From Fodinisporobacter ferrooxydans (GTDB lineage: Bacteria; Bacillota; Bacilli; Tumebacillales; MYW30-H2): 64,000 nucleotides of DNA. The notes under the pieces are model-generated. The model was not told the origin of the DNA. It searched no databases and saw nothing but the letters and a program-made list of their open reading frames with translations. The DNA is taken from contig NZ_CP089291.1 in NCBI RefSeq assembly GCF_022818495.1, forward strand, positions 1 through 64,000, given 5' to 3'. Positions 50,105-58,942 of the stretch are shown here, piece by piece (the stretch's first letter is position 1; every line of letters begins with the position of its first letter). Made by a program: the position numbers and the translations under genes.

Positions 50105-51217
50105 CTACATCGACGTTACGCTGGGTTGATTTGCCCCAAGTTGCAAAAGCGTGCCAGCTGCCGGTACCGTATCTGCCGTTGGTGTTGTGATTGAAAAGTT
50201 TAAAACGCCTGGCGTATTTCCTATAGCAAGGTTCAAATCATTCATGGTAAGTGTGTCGCCTACATCCAGCGATTGGACAAGATTTGTAATACTATCAATC
50301 ACCGATTGTTGAATCATAGCAAATGTATATCCGGTATCAGGCGATACTTTGACGCTGATATTAACGGATTGTAATGGTGCAATTTGTGCAGTTGTTGGAA
50401 TACCTGCAGCTTTATAACCGATTTGTCGAACGCCATTTGAATCTACATACCCATTCATGACTTGTTGACATTGATTCAATAAATCTGTAGACGTATCATA
50501 CGTTCCGTTATCAATATAGACCGTGTTTGATCCGCTTCCTTGAACCAATTGTGCTTTCATGACTTGTTCGCTTATAAATCCGTAACTGTCGATCAACTTT
50601 GTACTTTTCGCACCGTATAGGATCGCCCGATCATCCCCGCGATGCAAGCTATTTACCCATTGCTGCCACCTGTTTGCGCGTTGATCTTCCGTTTCTAAAT
50701 TGGTTCCACTTATAACTGCTTTTGGATTTGTTACCGTAACATTTTGAAGGCCGGAAATCGGTGTAACCAATTGAGTGATTGTATTGGCACGCACATTTCC
50801 AACGGTTCCTGTTTGGGTACACACAACACGGGCGGAAAAAGATGTACTGCCACTCGGCCACATCATAACCGCTGGCGTTTTGTATTGAATACTCGTACCC
50901 GGTACACCAACGGTTGTTCCGGAAGGAATGGTAACATCTGAAGTTGGAGCTGTTGTTGCAGATAAAGTAACCATCGTATATGCCGCTTGTGCCGGTAAAA
51001 GATTAAAACTGAACATCGAATAAACAGCAAGTTTTTGTGTCTCAGCAGCCGATTGTCCAGCGTATGCATATAGTCTTTTTAATTCTTGCGCAAAGGCTTC
51101 AAATGCCGATCTCTCTACACTACCAGGATTGATATCATCTGTTGCTGTAACTAAGGAACTATAGGTATCAATCAAATTGGCAACGATTTGTGCTTCGGTA
51201 AGCATAGTAAAAGACAA
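50105..51217 (-). CDS. Baseplate J-like wedge protein
   Basis: A 370-residue protein of the P2 gpJ/Mu gp47 family. SAFEAFAQELKRLYAYAGQS near the N-terminus and ETEDQRANRWQQWVNSLHRG at about 175 are typical, and a C-terminal domain follows. It marks a contractile (myovirus-type) tail. The gp25-like gene lies two bases upstream. Confidence 0.85.
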   Translation of the reverse strand: MSFTMLTEAQIVANLIDTYSSLVTATDDINPGSVERSAFEAFAQELKRLYAYAGQSAAETQKLAVYSMFSFNLLPAQAAYTMVTLSATTAPTSDVTIPSGTTVGVPGTSIQYKTPAVMMWPSGSTSFSARVVCTQTGTVGNVRANTITQLVTPISGLQNVTVTNPKAVISGTNLETEDQRANRWQQWVNSLHRGDDRAILYGAKSTKLIDSYGFISEQVMKAQLVQGSGSNTVYIDNGTYDTSTDLLNQCQQVMNGYVDSNGVRQIGYKAAGIPTTAQIAPLQSVNISVKVSPDTGYTFAMIQQSVIDSITNLVQSLDVGDTLTMNDLNLAIGNTPGVLNFSITTPTADTVPAAGTLLQLGANQPSVTSM

Positions 51218-51219
51218 TA

Positions 51220-52080
51220 TTAAACACCACCAATCGGGATTTGGATAGGTTGTGAAATCGGATCTTGGGAACCGATCGGATAAACAGTCAACGTACCAAA
51301 AAGAGAATCGTTTTGAAACGTAACGTTAGAAAGCTGCGCATCCCTTACGCGGATATCCTGTTTTGCACATTCTGTGATGTAATGTTTAGCAAGTCCAATA
51401 AAGTAGGTTTGTCCAGCTTCTCCAAGAATGCTAAACAACTCACTTCCGTAATCCGGATGAAGCATCAATGCGCCCAACTCTGTTTGCAATCTCAATTTCA
51501 ACGCTTGTTTTAAGTTATCGACTCCAGATACCGTTGCGATATCTCCATTGCTTCTCATCAAAAATCCATTATCATCCAGTGACCAATCGGTTCCGAAAAT
51601 GGTTGAGTACGTTTGCGTTTGGCCATTATTTTGAAACTGATTGGCCGGATACAACAATGTGTCACCTGTTCGCAAAACTTGCGTTGTGATATTCGATTGA
51701 TCCACATAAACTGTTACGATTGCAGCTTGATCAAACGTACCTTGGATCGGTTGTTGGAATGTAATTGTACCACCCGTAATCGATTGAACGATCCCCGCAG
51801 CGTATGAAGCTCCTTCCGACAAAAAAACAGTATCGTTCGGCTTGATTACGATACCGTTCGGATTGCTGATATTGATTTGCGAAGGATTCGTATAAGGCTG
51901 TGTAAGATACACATTTCCTTTTGGTCTTGCATACTGATCTGCTGGATTATCACTGATATATGGATACCGCAAATTGTTGATTTGTATCAAGGTTTGATCT
52001 TGTGTCGAATCTCCCAAAAGCTGCTGCGCCAGGATTTCAATTGTATCTCCTTGGCCGACGATATAGGTTGCTAATTTCAT
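51220..52080 (-). CDS. LysM plus gp25/W-like baseplate protein
   Basis: A 286-residue two-part protein. The N-terminus (ATYIVGQGDTIEILAQQLLG) is a LysM-like module. Residues about 185-285 carry LKQALKLRLQTELGALMLHP then DYGSEL, the gp25/GpW lysozyme-like baseplate wedge domain. Fusion of a LysM-like segment with gp25 in one protein is less common. It overlaps its upstream neighbour by 4 bp. Confidence 0.75.
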   Translation of the reverse strand: MKLATYIVGQGDTIEILAQQLLGDSTQDQTLIQINNLRYPYISDNPADQYARPKGNVYLTQPYTNPSQINISNPNGIVIKPNDTVFLSEGASYAAGIVQSITGGTITFQQPIQGTFDQAAIVTVYVDQSNITTQVLRTGDTLLYPANQFQNNGQTQTYSTIFGTDWSLDDNGFLMRSNGDIATVSGVDNLKQALKLRLQTELGALMLHPDYGSELFSILGEAGQTYFIGLAKHYITECAKQDIRVRDAQLSNVTFQNDSLFGTLTVYPIGSQDPISQPIQIPIGGV

Positions 52081-52514
52081 GGCGTGATCCCCTCCAAAAT
52101 CGTATTTAAAACAACTGGAGGATTAAACGATGGGCTTGGATTTAATGCATTATCCCACGTTTGAAATACAGTCAGCGATTGTAGGACATCTTGTGTGGTT
52201 CCTAATGATCGAGTTCCATACGCATTATTCGCTTGCGACGCAAAGGAAGTCCAACCATTCCATGCGGAATCATAAAGATCATTGAGCATTCGCATGACAC
52301 GGACCACATTCGCGTTAGAGTCATTTTGTTGCATGTATTCAATCGTCTTCATGGCAGCATTGTTAATTTGCGAAATCTGCGAGCAAGACGTTGCATCGTA
52401 TTGCGCCAATTTCACGGATGCTTTTTGTACGAACGAGATCCATTGTTGCAGGCATGGATATTGATTGTACATGTATTGCTCGGTTACTTGTGAAGGTGTT
52501 TGAGTATTTAACAA
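52077..52514 (-). CDS. Hypothetical tail-region protein
   Basis: A 145-residue, mostly helical protein (MKTIEYMQQNDSNANVVRVM in its middle) of unknown family. Its place between the LysM and gp25 genes implies a baseplate part. Confidence 0.55.
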   Translation of the reverse strand: MLNTQTPSQVTEQYMYNQYPCLQQWISFVQKASVKLAQYDATSCSQISQINNAAMKTIEYMQQNDSNANVVRVMRMLNDLYDSAWNGWTSFASQANNAYGTRSLGTTQDVLQSLTVFQTWDNALNPSPSFNPPVVLNTILEGITP

Positions 52515-52526
52515 GTATCAACACCC

Positions 52527-53288
52527 CTAATTTGGAATCGTTAAAATAGTTCCGGGATAAATAGTATAAGGTGGTTGAATTCCGTTTGCCAACGCAATAT
52601 CCTTATCCCTTGTACCATCCCCATAATAATTAACCGCAATGGTCCACAAGCTGTCGCCGCTCTGTACTTTATACGTTCTTGTTGCATTGGTTGTATAAGT
52701 GCTAACAGCTTTAACAGCACCACTCGCACCGGCTGCCACCTGATTGAATCCTAATTGTTTTACATTCGGCAATCCAAGATAGTCAACAGGATCCCTGTTA
52801 TTGACCGAAGTGAATTTCACAGTCATATGCAATTGGTAATAATAAAGCAATGGTTTCGATTTACTTTTCGTTGCTTGAAAATCATCCAAACTCACGCGAT
52901 AGACAGTATCGAATAAATCATCAATGACTAAAGCATAAACAAGATCAGGAGTTGCAAAATTGTCTTGTTTTCGTTTGTGATATTCCGTGTAGATGTTTTT
53001 ATACAAGGATTGGAACACTTGAAATCCATCGTAGTTCGTAAAATTCGTATGCCTTCTCCAACCGGTGTGCCCTTGATAGGTTAGGGTTTGTACTCCTAAT
53101 CCTCCGAAATCCTGGTACACACCCTGCAAAGTCTGTGTTGTCGTAACCCGGGCCGGATGACTCATCTGAAACTCTTCTGGCTTGATCGGGAAAGTGAAGG
53201 AAACCGTTGGTCCTCCTCCGACAACACGGAACGTTAAATTCCTATCGTACTGGCTGCGTGGTGGGCTTATATTAACTCGATAGGGCAT
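52527..53288 (-). CDS. LysM-containing tail/baseplate hub protein
   Basis: A 253-residue protein. The first ~190 residues are a beta-rich phage domain (FTFPIKPEEFQMSHPARVTT). The last 50 residues are a LysM domain (TYKVQSGDSLWTIAVNYYGD to LTIPN). Similar proteins (gp53/LysM type) sit between tube and hub in myovirus tails. Confidence 0.78.
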   Translation of the reverse strand: MPYRVNISPPRSQYDRNLTFRVVGGGPTVSFTFPIKPEEFQMSHPARVTTTQTLQGVYQDFGGLGVQTLTYQGHTGWRRHTNFTNYDGFQVFQSLYKNIYTEYHKRKQDNFATPDLVYALVIDDLFDTVYRVSLDDFQATKSKSKPLLYYYQLHMTVKFTSVNNRDPVDYLGLPNVKQLGFNQVAAGASGAVKAVSTYTTNATRTYKVQSGDSLWTIAVNYYGDGTRDKDIALANGIQPPYTIYPGTILTIPN

Positions 53289-53306
53289 TTTTCAATCACC
53301 ACCGAT

Positions 53307-54077
53307 TTAGACTATCGTTGCATTTGTAGTAGTACCGCTAATCGTTTTAGACGCCGTCACTGAACCGGCACCGTTTATTGTTAAAGAAGCGCTGTCTCCA
53401 CTAGAGTCATGTGCGGAAAACTGAATTTGTTTTGCTCCTGATATGGTAACATTGCCATTTTGCACCGATATAGTTATGCCTTGCTGTGCTAAATTGATGG
53501 TCAAATTGTATGGCGTTGTCGTTGTAGGTGGATTCCAAGGCTGCACTTGTTCCCCGCTTGTAAGCGTTCTTGGATTCGTATCTTCTGCCATGATCATGTA
53601 AGATCCATCAGGAAAATGTATTTCATGATGACCGCTTTTATCGGTAAGTGAGTACACACCGGATTCATGCCGGAACATTGCCAGTCCTTGTTCGTCAATG
53701 TGCATCTGTGCATCATTCGGAAAACTGAATCCAATACAACGCGGGGCCAATGTAAAACCTTGCACATATACAATGGTTGCCAATGTATCTTGGATATGTG
53801 TAAGCTGTCCATCCTCTATTATCCCTTTTTCGCTATTTTGTGGATTGTTATTTTGAATACTGACCAAATACCGAAATCCAGCAATGGTATTAGCTGACGG
53901 AAATAGAACACGCACGTTTCGAAGGATCTGGCCATCATACAAGCGAACATCCACACTCGAATCATTTGGGTTTACTTGTATTACTTTTCCTTCATAGACC
54001 AAACCGGCTTTAGGATTTATGATATTCGTTTGCTGCAAGTGGGAATGCTTATGAGCTACCGAGTTCCCTATTTTCAT
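53307..54077 (-). CDS. Baseplate spike protein (gpV/gp5-like)
   Basis: A 256-residue protein. An OB-fold N-terminal region (LVYEGKVIQVNPNDSSVDVR) is followed by a beta-helical, threonine/serine-rich C-terminus with repeating HEIHFPDGSYM, ITISVQNGNVTISG and SLTINGAGSV strands. This is expected of a membrane-piercing tail spike. It overlaps the gpD-like gene by 4 bp. Confidence 0.72.
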   Translation of the reverse strand: MKIGNSVAHKHSHLQQTNIINPKAGLVYEGKVIQVNPNDSSVDVRLYDGQILRNVRVLFPSANTIAGFRYLVSIQNNNPQNSEKGIIEDGQLTHIQDTLATIVYVQGFTLAPRCIGFSFPNDAQMHIDEQGLAMFRHESGVYSLTDKSGHHEIHFPDGSYMIMAEDTNPRTLTSGEQVQPWNPPTTTTPYNLTINLAQQGITISVQNGNVTISGAKQIQFSAHDSSGDSASLTINGAGSVTASKTISGTTTNATIV

Positions 54078-55576
54078 AATCCTGAGTGCCCCCTTATAAC
54101 ACCAACGGACGTTTGAAAACTAAAAACATTATCGCCACCGTTAGAACCAGCCTGTCCTATTGTAATCGAATGATCCACCGATTCGATATAATAGGTTTCA
54201 TTAGTCGAGTCGTTTGTGAAGTAACGACCAATTCTCATGTGTTCATTTCCCTTTAAAAGTAACGTCCCGTTTAACATTTGTGCAGCCCATCCAAATGATT
54301 TTGCTAACCATTGATTCATTTTGATGGATAATTGTAGACCACCATCAGGAGATTCAGAAGGTATTAACGGTGAGCCAATTTGCAACAATTGGAATCCGTA
54401 TCGATATAAATTATCAAGATCGACATAGGGATTTGTGATGTTACTTGAATCAGATTCACGGTTGATGTTTGTAATCTGTTCACGAATTATCGCAATAGAC
54501 TTGAACGCCAATTGATCCGCATAAAAGTTGGCTGGATATGTGAAAAAATAAGAATATACTTCAGAATCTGAATGTCCTACATCTTCCTGAATAATGTCAT
54601 AATCTCTTATATGAGGATGTAAAAAATAAGTTGTGTCCGGTAAAGATTCTTGCCAAACCAGCTTTCCATCGCTCGTTGTAAAAGGTGTATTTCGAAAGAA
54701 GAATACGGGAGCATCCCAGGCTTCATCTATAAAAAACTCACACCATGGACTATTTCCAAATTGCTGAACTAGCGAATAAACCGATCCTTGTGCTTGCTGC
54801 AATTGAAAGCCATTGATGAAATAATCCGGTAAAATATTTGAAATCAGTTTCAACAAAGGCATCTGCGGGTTTACTTGTTGCATAGCCTGTATCTGTTTAT
54901 TTAGCATCACATTCGTTATCCCCTGCATCAAATCAGCAGGCGCGATATCGCCATTTCCATTCGCTCCTATTCCATAGTTCTCATATAGTTGAGCTCCCAT
55001 TAGCCCGATTGCCGGATCCGTGTCTGTTCCTCCAGATTGCATTCCCGGCTGATTCACCAAATAATTGATTTGATATTTATTCCAAATCTTCCCGTAATTT
55101 TCTCCATTTATGGTGATTGCTCGTTGTAGTTTCCCGCTACTATCCATGATTCGTGTGCGTCTTACATTTCCCACCAAACCACGCATGATAATTGGAGGAT
55201 CCGGTAAATACCGTGAAAATCGAATTTCAACATAATCCTGTGGCTGCGCGAACAAATCCCATCGTTTTTGAAAGGATGTCAATATCGTAAATCTTCCGGA
55301 TGGCTCACCTAGCGACATATGTGTTTTAAGCTGCATGATATACGGCGTTACATCATATGCGGTTCCATTGTGATACAGTGTGACTTTCATTTTGATGGTG
55401 TATTGGTCAAAACGTGCATTACTGAGACTGCCGGCATTAAACAATATTCCTGGCGCTTTTGCAAGGGTGACGCTAGGCAAAGTGTAAGATTGAACGGAAT
55501 TCCCTGTAGAATCAGGAGCAGGACTATCTCCGTAAGCACTTCTCGCTAAATCACTTCCACCCATCGCATCAGGCAT
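54074..55576 (-). CDS. Phage gpD-like baseplate hub protein
   Basis: A 500-residue protein with a gp27/gpD-like arrangement. LASFQKRW-like TILTSFQKRWDLFAQPQDYV and EIRFSRYLPDPPIIMRGLVG lie in the N-terminal half, and GNEHMRIGRYF and the TYYIESVDHSITIG segment lie near the C-terminus. The hub connects the tail tube to the spike encoded next. Confidence 0.75.
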   Translation of the reverse strand: MPDAMGGSDLARSAYGDSPAPDSTGNSVQSYTLPSVTLAKAPGILFNAGSLSNARFDQYTIKMKVTLYHNGTAYDVTPYIMQLKTHMSLGEPSGRFTILTSFQKRWDLFAQPQDYVEIRFSRYLPDPPIIMRGLVGNVRRTRIMDSSGKLQRAITINGENYGKIWNKYQINYLVNQPGMQSGGTDTDPAIGLMGAQLYENYGIGANGNGDIAPADLMQGITNVMLNKQIQAMQQVNPQMPLLKLISNILPDYFINGFQLQQAQGSVYSLVQQFGNSPWCEFFIDEAWDAPVFFFRNTPFTTSDGKLVWQESLPDTTYFLHPHIRDYDIIQEDVGHSDSEVYSYFFTYPANFYADQLAFKSIAIIREQITNINRESDSSNITNPYVDLDNLYRYGFQLLQIGSPLIPSESPDGGLQLSIKMNQWLAKSFGWAAQMLNGTLLLKGNEHMRIGRYFTNDSTNETYYIESVDHSITIGQAGSNGGDNVFSFQTSVGVIRGHSGL

Positions 55577-55597
55577 TTGTTTTCACCCCTTTCAATA

Positions 55598-55626
55598 CAA
55601 AAGCACCCTCGCATTCGAGAGTGCTA
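55598..55626 (-). terminator. Terminator after the GNAT gene
   Basis: On the minus strand AGCACTCTCG pairs with CGAGGGTGCT around four bases, followed by TTTTG. It is nearly the same sequence as the hairpin at 56546-56573. Confidence 0.75.
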
Positions 55627-56157
55627 ATCAAGTTCACCTAATTTTAAAGCCATATCCGTAAGTACAACTCGTTGTCCTTGTATGAATTGCTTGCGAGTAT
55701 TAAAACGTATAAAACCGTATGTTTTGTAAAATTCAACTACATTTTCAAATGCCTCTAATGTTAAAAAGTTACACCCGCTGACTCGAACAATATCTTGGCA
55801 AATATCTATCACTTCGAGTAATAGATACTCTCCATACCCTCGTCTTTGAAAACGAGAGTCTACTCCGAAGTAATGGAGTTTAATCGCTGGAAATTGACTC
55901 AATTCATTCGGAAGCTCCCAATTTTCTTTTTTAACGATTCCTTTGTGTATCGAAACATGATCATTAAATAATGTAAAAAACCCGATCAAATTTTGATTTT
56001 CGTCAAAATATAATCGAGTAATTGCCGATTGAAGTTTGTGTAATCTCAATGCATGCTCTTTTAAAAAAATCGCAACACTAGGTTCTTCATCGCAAATAAA
56101 TTCTTGAATGATACCTTCGTGTTTGTAATCCAAATACTCAAAGGTCAAATTCGACAC
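55624..56157 (-). CDS. GNAT-family N-acetyltransferase
   Basis: A 177-residue acetyltransferase. The acetyl-CoA site is VDSRFQRRGYGEYLLLEVID (R-x2-G-x-G), followed by FLTLEAFENVVEFYKTYGFI. It is paired with a 66-aa gene 9 bp upstream, and the pair is flanked by two near-identical terminators. The cassette resembles GNAT toxin-antitoxin pairs or a phage cargo gene. Substrate and toxicity are unknown. Confidence 0.82.
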   Translation of the reverse strand: MSNLTFEYLDYKHEGIIQEFICDEEPSVAIFLKEHALRLHKLQSAITRLYFDENQNLIGFFTLFNDHVSIHKGIVKKENWELPNELSQFPAIKLHYFGVDSRFQRRGYGEYLLLEVIDICQDIVRVSGCNFLTLEAFENVVEFYKTYGFIRFNTRKQFIQGQRVVLTDMALKLGELD

Positions 56158-56166
56158 AAATGAACC

Positions 56167-56367
56167 CTACTTCCGTTCCCTAGCACGAACATGTTTTTGT
56201 CTGAGTTCACGTAATTTTTTCAATTCTTCACTATTTGATTTCGTCGTACTGGTCGCATAATTATAAAATTTTTGAAGATCTTCTTTGCTTGAAAACTCGA
56301 TTTGAGTCGGACGAATTGGTTTAACAGCTGTCATTTTAATCCGATCTCCTTTTGGATTATCCATCAT
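56167..56367 (-). CDS. 66-aa partner of the GNAT gene
   Basis: A basic helical protein (MMDNPKGDRIKMTAVKPIRP then KKLRELRQKHVRARERK). I chose ATG 56367 because AAGGGGG lies nine bases upstream; an in-frame ATG at 56436 would add 23 residues. An antitoxin role is suggested only by size and pairing. It lacks an obvious ribbon-helix-helix motif. Confidence 0.55.
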   Translation of the reverse strand: MMDNPKGDRIKMTAVKPIRPTQIEFSSKEDLQKFYNYATSTTKSNSEELKKLRELRQKHVRARERK

Positions 56368-56545
56368 AGTGCATACCCCCTTGTAGGAAAGTATGTCCTC
56401 ATAAGAACCCATATAGTCTTTAGGATCTACCAACATAATAGCATATGTCCTCGTAAACCGCCATTCCCGGTCCGAAGGAATTTTAAGGCTCGTAATTCGA
56501 CATTAAAACCGTACTTGCATTTTAAGAACCTCCTTCCAATATACA

Positions 56546-56573
56546 AAAACACCCTCGAAATCGAGAGTGCTTT
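56546..56573 (-). terminator. Terminator upstream of the GNAT cassette
   Basis: GCACTCTCG pairs with CGAGGGTGT on the minus strand, followed by TTTTTG. It ends ParB/ORF6C transcription and nearly duplicates the hairpin at 55598-55626. Confidence 0.7.
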
Positions 56574-56593
56574 ATGTTATATTTATTTTAGGT

Positions 56594-56651
56594 GGATTGC
56601 TTTGGCAATCTTTTTTTATTTCCAGCGTTTATGTATGCGCTGGATTTTTTA
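56594..56651 (+). terminator. Two tandem plus-strand terminators
   Basis: GATTGC/GCAATC followed by TTTTTTTATTT (56594-56618) and CCAGCG/CGCTGG followed by ATTTTTTATAA (56622-56651). No plus-strand gene precedes them for more than 10 kb. Confidence 0.65.
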
Positions 56652-56709
56652 TAATAAAAGGTTTTTAAAGCGATTCAGACATTGAGTCATAGATACTTTC
56701 TCCCTTCCG

Positions 56710-57150
56710 TTAGATGTAATCCTCTATTTTAAAATTGCTGATAAAATCTTTTGATTCTTCGAAATACTTTCGTTTGATATGGATGTACTTAGCAGCTCCA
56801 TATCTTTTGTTTAACTTTCTCCAGATGATGTGACGGATTTTCCCAACTAACGTTTTAAACTCTTTTTCGTCCATGATTTCATTCGATAATTCTTTTGCGA
56901 TTGCAACAGAACGATCTCGAACCAACACACAAAGATCATCAACTTCGCCGGGAATCAAACGGTTTTCGTCGTGAAATTCTTTGCGAAATTCATCCATTTC
57001 AGATTTAAAAGTATCCACTTCACCTTTCACGGATTTCACTTCGAGATACATCTGATTCATTAAATCAAACGATCTTTGCAATGCCCGCGCTTGCTCATTG
57101 AGATTTTTAACAGTTACACCGTGGAGTTCGATCACTTTTTCAGATAACAT
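56710..57150 (-). CDS. ORF6C-domain phage protein
   Basis: A 146-residue protein. An N-terminal coiled coil (LNEQARALQRSFDLMNQMYL) is followed by an ORF6C domain (about 60-140) with GKIRHIIWRKLNKRYGAAKY. ORF6C domains accompany phage antirepressors. The gene starts one base after the ParB-like stop. Confidence 0.75.
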   Translation of the reverse strand: MLSEKVIELHGVTVKNLNEQARALQRSFDLMNQMYLEVKSVKGEVDTFKSEMDEFRKEFHDENRLIPGEVDDLCVLVRDRSVAIAKELSNEIMDEKEFKTLVGKIRHIIWRKLNKRYGAAKYIHIKRKYFEESKDFISNFKIEDYI

Positions 57151-58212
57151 CTACATAACCTCCTTGTATTCTGCATCAAATATTTCTGTGATGTCGGCGT
57201 TTAAGTATTGGCGTAAGGAATAAGAAAAGCGTTCTAACGATTCAATTGAATCCAACAAATCTTTGCGAAACAAACCGTTTGATTTAGCGATAGCGCCCTG
57301 CAAAAACAAACTAGGGGAAGCATCTTCCAGAAACTTTTTAATTTTGAGTTGTAATTCGAAAATACTAATGTGCTTTTCGAGTTCCAACTTCTTTGCTTTT
57401 TTCTCTAACAACTCTGTATCAGTTGATGGATCATTGATTTTTCTTTCAAGTTCGGCGATTCGTTCCTTCGCTTCTCGGTATGCGGCTTTTACGATATTGA
57501 GATTCACTTCATCGTCTTTGAGTTTCTTTTGAATCTTATCCGGCACAACCTCTTTTATAACTTCCTTCTCGATCACTTGCGCTGGTTTGTTACGTTCGTT
57601 GGCGAGTTCCTGTTCAAGGTGCTTGGCACGGTTTTCAGCAACCGTCTTGGCGTTTTCGGCCTCCTCCATCCTCTTTTTCGTTTCCATGTATGCGCGATGA
57701 ATACTTATTTTTTCTTCGTTTAGTTTACGAATAGTTTCTTCGTCGGCATGTTCAGCGATGAATTTGGCTTGACGGTATGTTTCTTTGTTTCCGAATCCGG
57801 TTTGTTTTGCAACTATTTCTGCTGATTCACCCTTCGAGCTACCCTGCGCAAAATTTTGCGTAGGGTTCTTCATTCGCTCTTGGGCTTTTAACACTTCTAT
57901 TTGTTCCAAACGTTTTGCCCATTCAAGACCTTCTGAAAATGTGAAATTCTTTCGTTTTTCGTTCTCGCTGATCTCAAGTCTTAATTGATGCTCATAATCT
58001 TTAACAGACATCACACGGACTTCTAATTGCTGATAACCGAGTTTTTTACAAGCTTGTAAACGTCTTTCACCAGCAATCAGTTCATAGTCAGGAGTTACAA
58101 CTGGTGGGTTAATTAACCCGTTTAATTCGATGTCTTGTGCGAGTTCATCGATGTTTCCAAATTCTTTCCTAATTCGATCGGTAACTTTAATTTTTGCAAT
58201 ATCTATTAACAA
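57151..58212 (-). CDS. ParB/Spo0J-like protein with long coiled coil
   Basis: A 353-residue protein. The ParB N-terminal domain carries GLINPPVVTPDYELIAGERR, where GERR is the CTP/DNA-clamp motif. It continues into the KNFTFSEGLEWAKRLEQIEV and ETYRQAKFIAEHADEE helix-turn-helix region. Residues about 185-300 are a highly charged coiled coil. No ParA gene is adjacent, so it may act as a regulator or nuclease-like ParB rather than in partition. Confidence 0.82.
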   Translation of the reverse strand: MLIDIAKIKVTDRIRKEFGNIDELAQDIELNGLINPPVVTPDYELIAGERRLQACKKLGYQQLEVRVMSVKDYEHQLRLEISENEKRKNFTFSEGLEWAKRLEQIEVLKAQERMKNPTQNFAQGSSKGESAEIVAKQTGFGNKETYRQAKFIAEHADEETIRKLNEEKISIHRAYMETKKRMEEAENAKTVAENRAKHLEQELANERNKPAQVIEKEVIKEVVPDKIQKKLKDDEVNLNIVKAAYREAKERIAELERKINDPSTDTELLEKKAKKLELEKHISIFELQLKIKKFLEDASPSLFLQGAIAKSNGLFRKDLLDSIESLERFSYSLRQYLNADITEIFDAEYKEVM

Positions 58213-58260
58213 TTTTCATTCCCCCAATGCTTGTCCATCAGGGGCAAGCGCCCCAGCTAA

Positions 58261-58533
58261 TTATTGCACCACTTTTAGTGCCAGAAGTTTTTCACGTTGT
58301 TCAATTAAGGTTTGGTACATAAACCAAGCATACTTTACACGCTCAGAAACTCCGTGTTTTTCAAATGTTTGAATACTCACTTCGATTAATTCTATCGGCC
58401 AATAACTTACTAATTCTGTCCACGCTTTTTCGAATCCGTATTTCTTGTAATCAGCAGGAAAATCGACTGTAATCTTGTCGGAATTAAATTCTTCATTAAC
58501 TTCCATCTCTGAAACTGTATTTTCTTTTTCCAT
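58261..58533 (-). CDS. 90-aa hypothetical prophage protein
   Basis: A helical protein with FPADYKKYGFEKAWTELVSY in its middle; the family is not recognised. It lies between Xre and parB-like genes, and a long hairpin precedes its start. Confidence 0.5.
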   Translation of the reverse strand: MEKENTVSEMEVNEEFNSDKITVDFPADYKKYGFEKAWTELVSYWPIELIEVSIQTFEKHGVSERVKYAWFMYQTLIEQREKLLALKVVQ

Positions 58534-58553
58534 ATTCAGCTATCCCCTTGTCT

Positions 58554-58603
58554 AGCACACCTAAGATTTGCTAAAATGGATAGCAAATGCACTTAGGTGT
58601 GCT
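58554..58603. promoter_or_regulatory. Two-tier hairpin before the 90-aa gene
   Basis: AGCACACCTAAG pairs perfectly with CTTAGGTGTGCT (12 bp), enclosing a second TTGCTA/TAGCAA pair. There is no T run; it lies in the leader of 58261-58533 and could regulate translation or bind protein. Confidence 0.5.
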
Positions 58604-58611
58604 TTGGAATG

Positions 58612-58654
58612 AAATCACCTTGAACTTCTTGGCGGGAGGCAAGGTGATTTTTTA
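58612..58654. terminator. Hairpin at the end of the small Xre gene
   Basis: AATCACCTTG pairs with CAAGGTGATT, with TTTT on the plus side and TTTCATT on the minus side. Confidence 0.6.
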
Positions 58655-58858
58655 ACTTGTTTCATCCAATAAATCGTCAATGTATTGTGCTCCTAAAATG
58701 TTTTTTAGTTGTTGCGCTGTTTCGAGCGACATTCTACGTTGACCATTTTCGATTTTCTGATAACCCGGTTGTGAAATGCCAAGTATGTCAGCAATTTCTT
58801 TTTGGCTGTAACCGTTTCTTTTTCTGAGCTTTTTTAGTTTGATCATTGTTTTACCCAT
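58652..58858 (-). CDS. Xre-family regulator (Cro-like)
   Basis: A 68-residue helix-turn-helix protein with IKLKKLRKRNGYSQKEIADI and LGISQPGYQKIENGQRRMSL. It is transcribed divergently from a larger Xre gene with 84 bp between them, which makes it the Cro-like half of a lysogeny switch. The start is ATG 58858 behind GGGGGTG. Confidence 0.82.
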   Translation of the reverse strand: MGKTMIKLKKLRKRNGYSQKEIADILGISQPGYQKIENGQRRMSLETAQQLKNILGAQYIDDLLDETS

Positions 58859-58880
58859 TTTCTCTTTTTCACCCCCAATA

Positions 58881-58916
58881 ATAACCTTATGTAATAATTA
58901 TATAACTATTGGTTAT
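58881..58916. promoter_or_regulatory. Operator region of the divergent Xre pair
   Basis: ATAACC (58881-58886) and GGTTAT (58911-58916) form an inverted repeat with a 24-bp AT-rich centre that should hold both promoters. Confidence 0.45.
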
Positions 58917-58942
58917 AAAGTCAATACTAGGAGGAATGTTTT

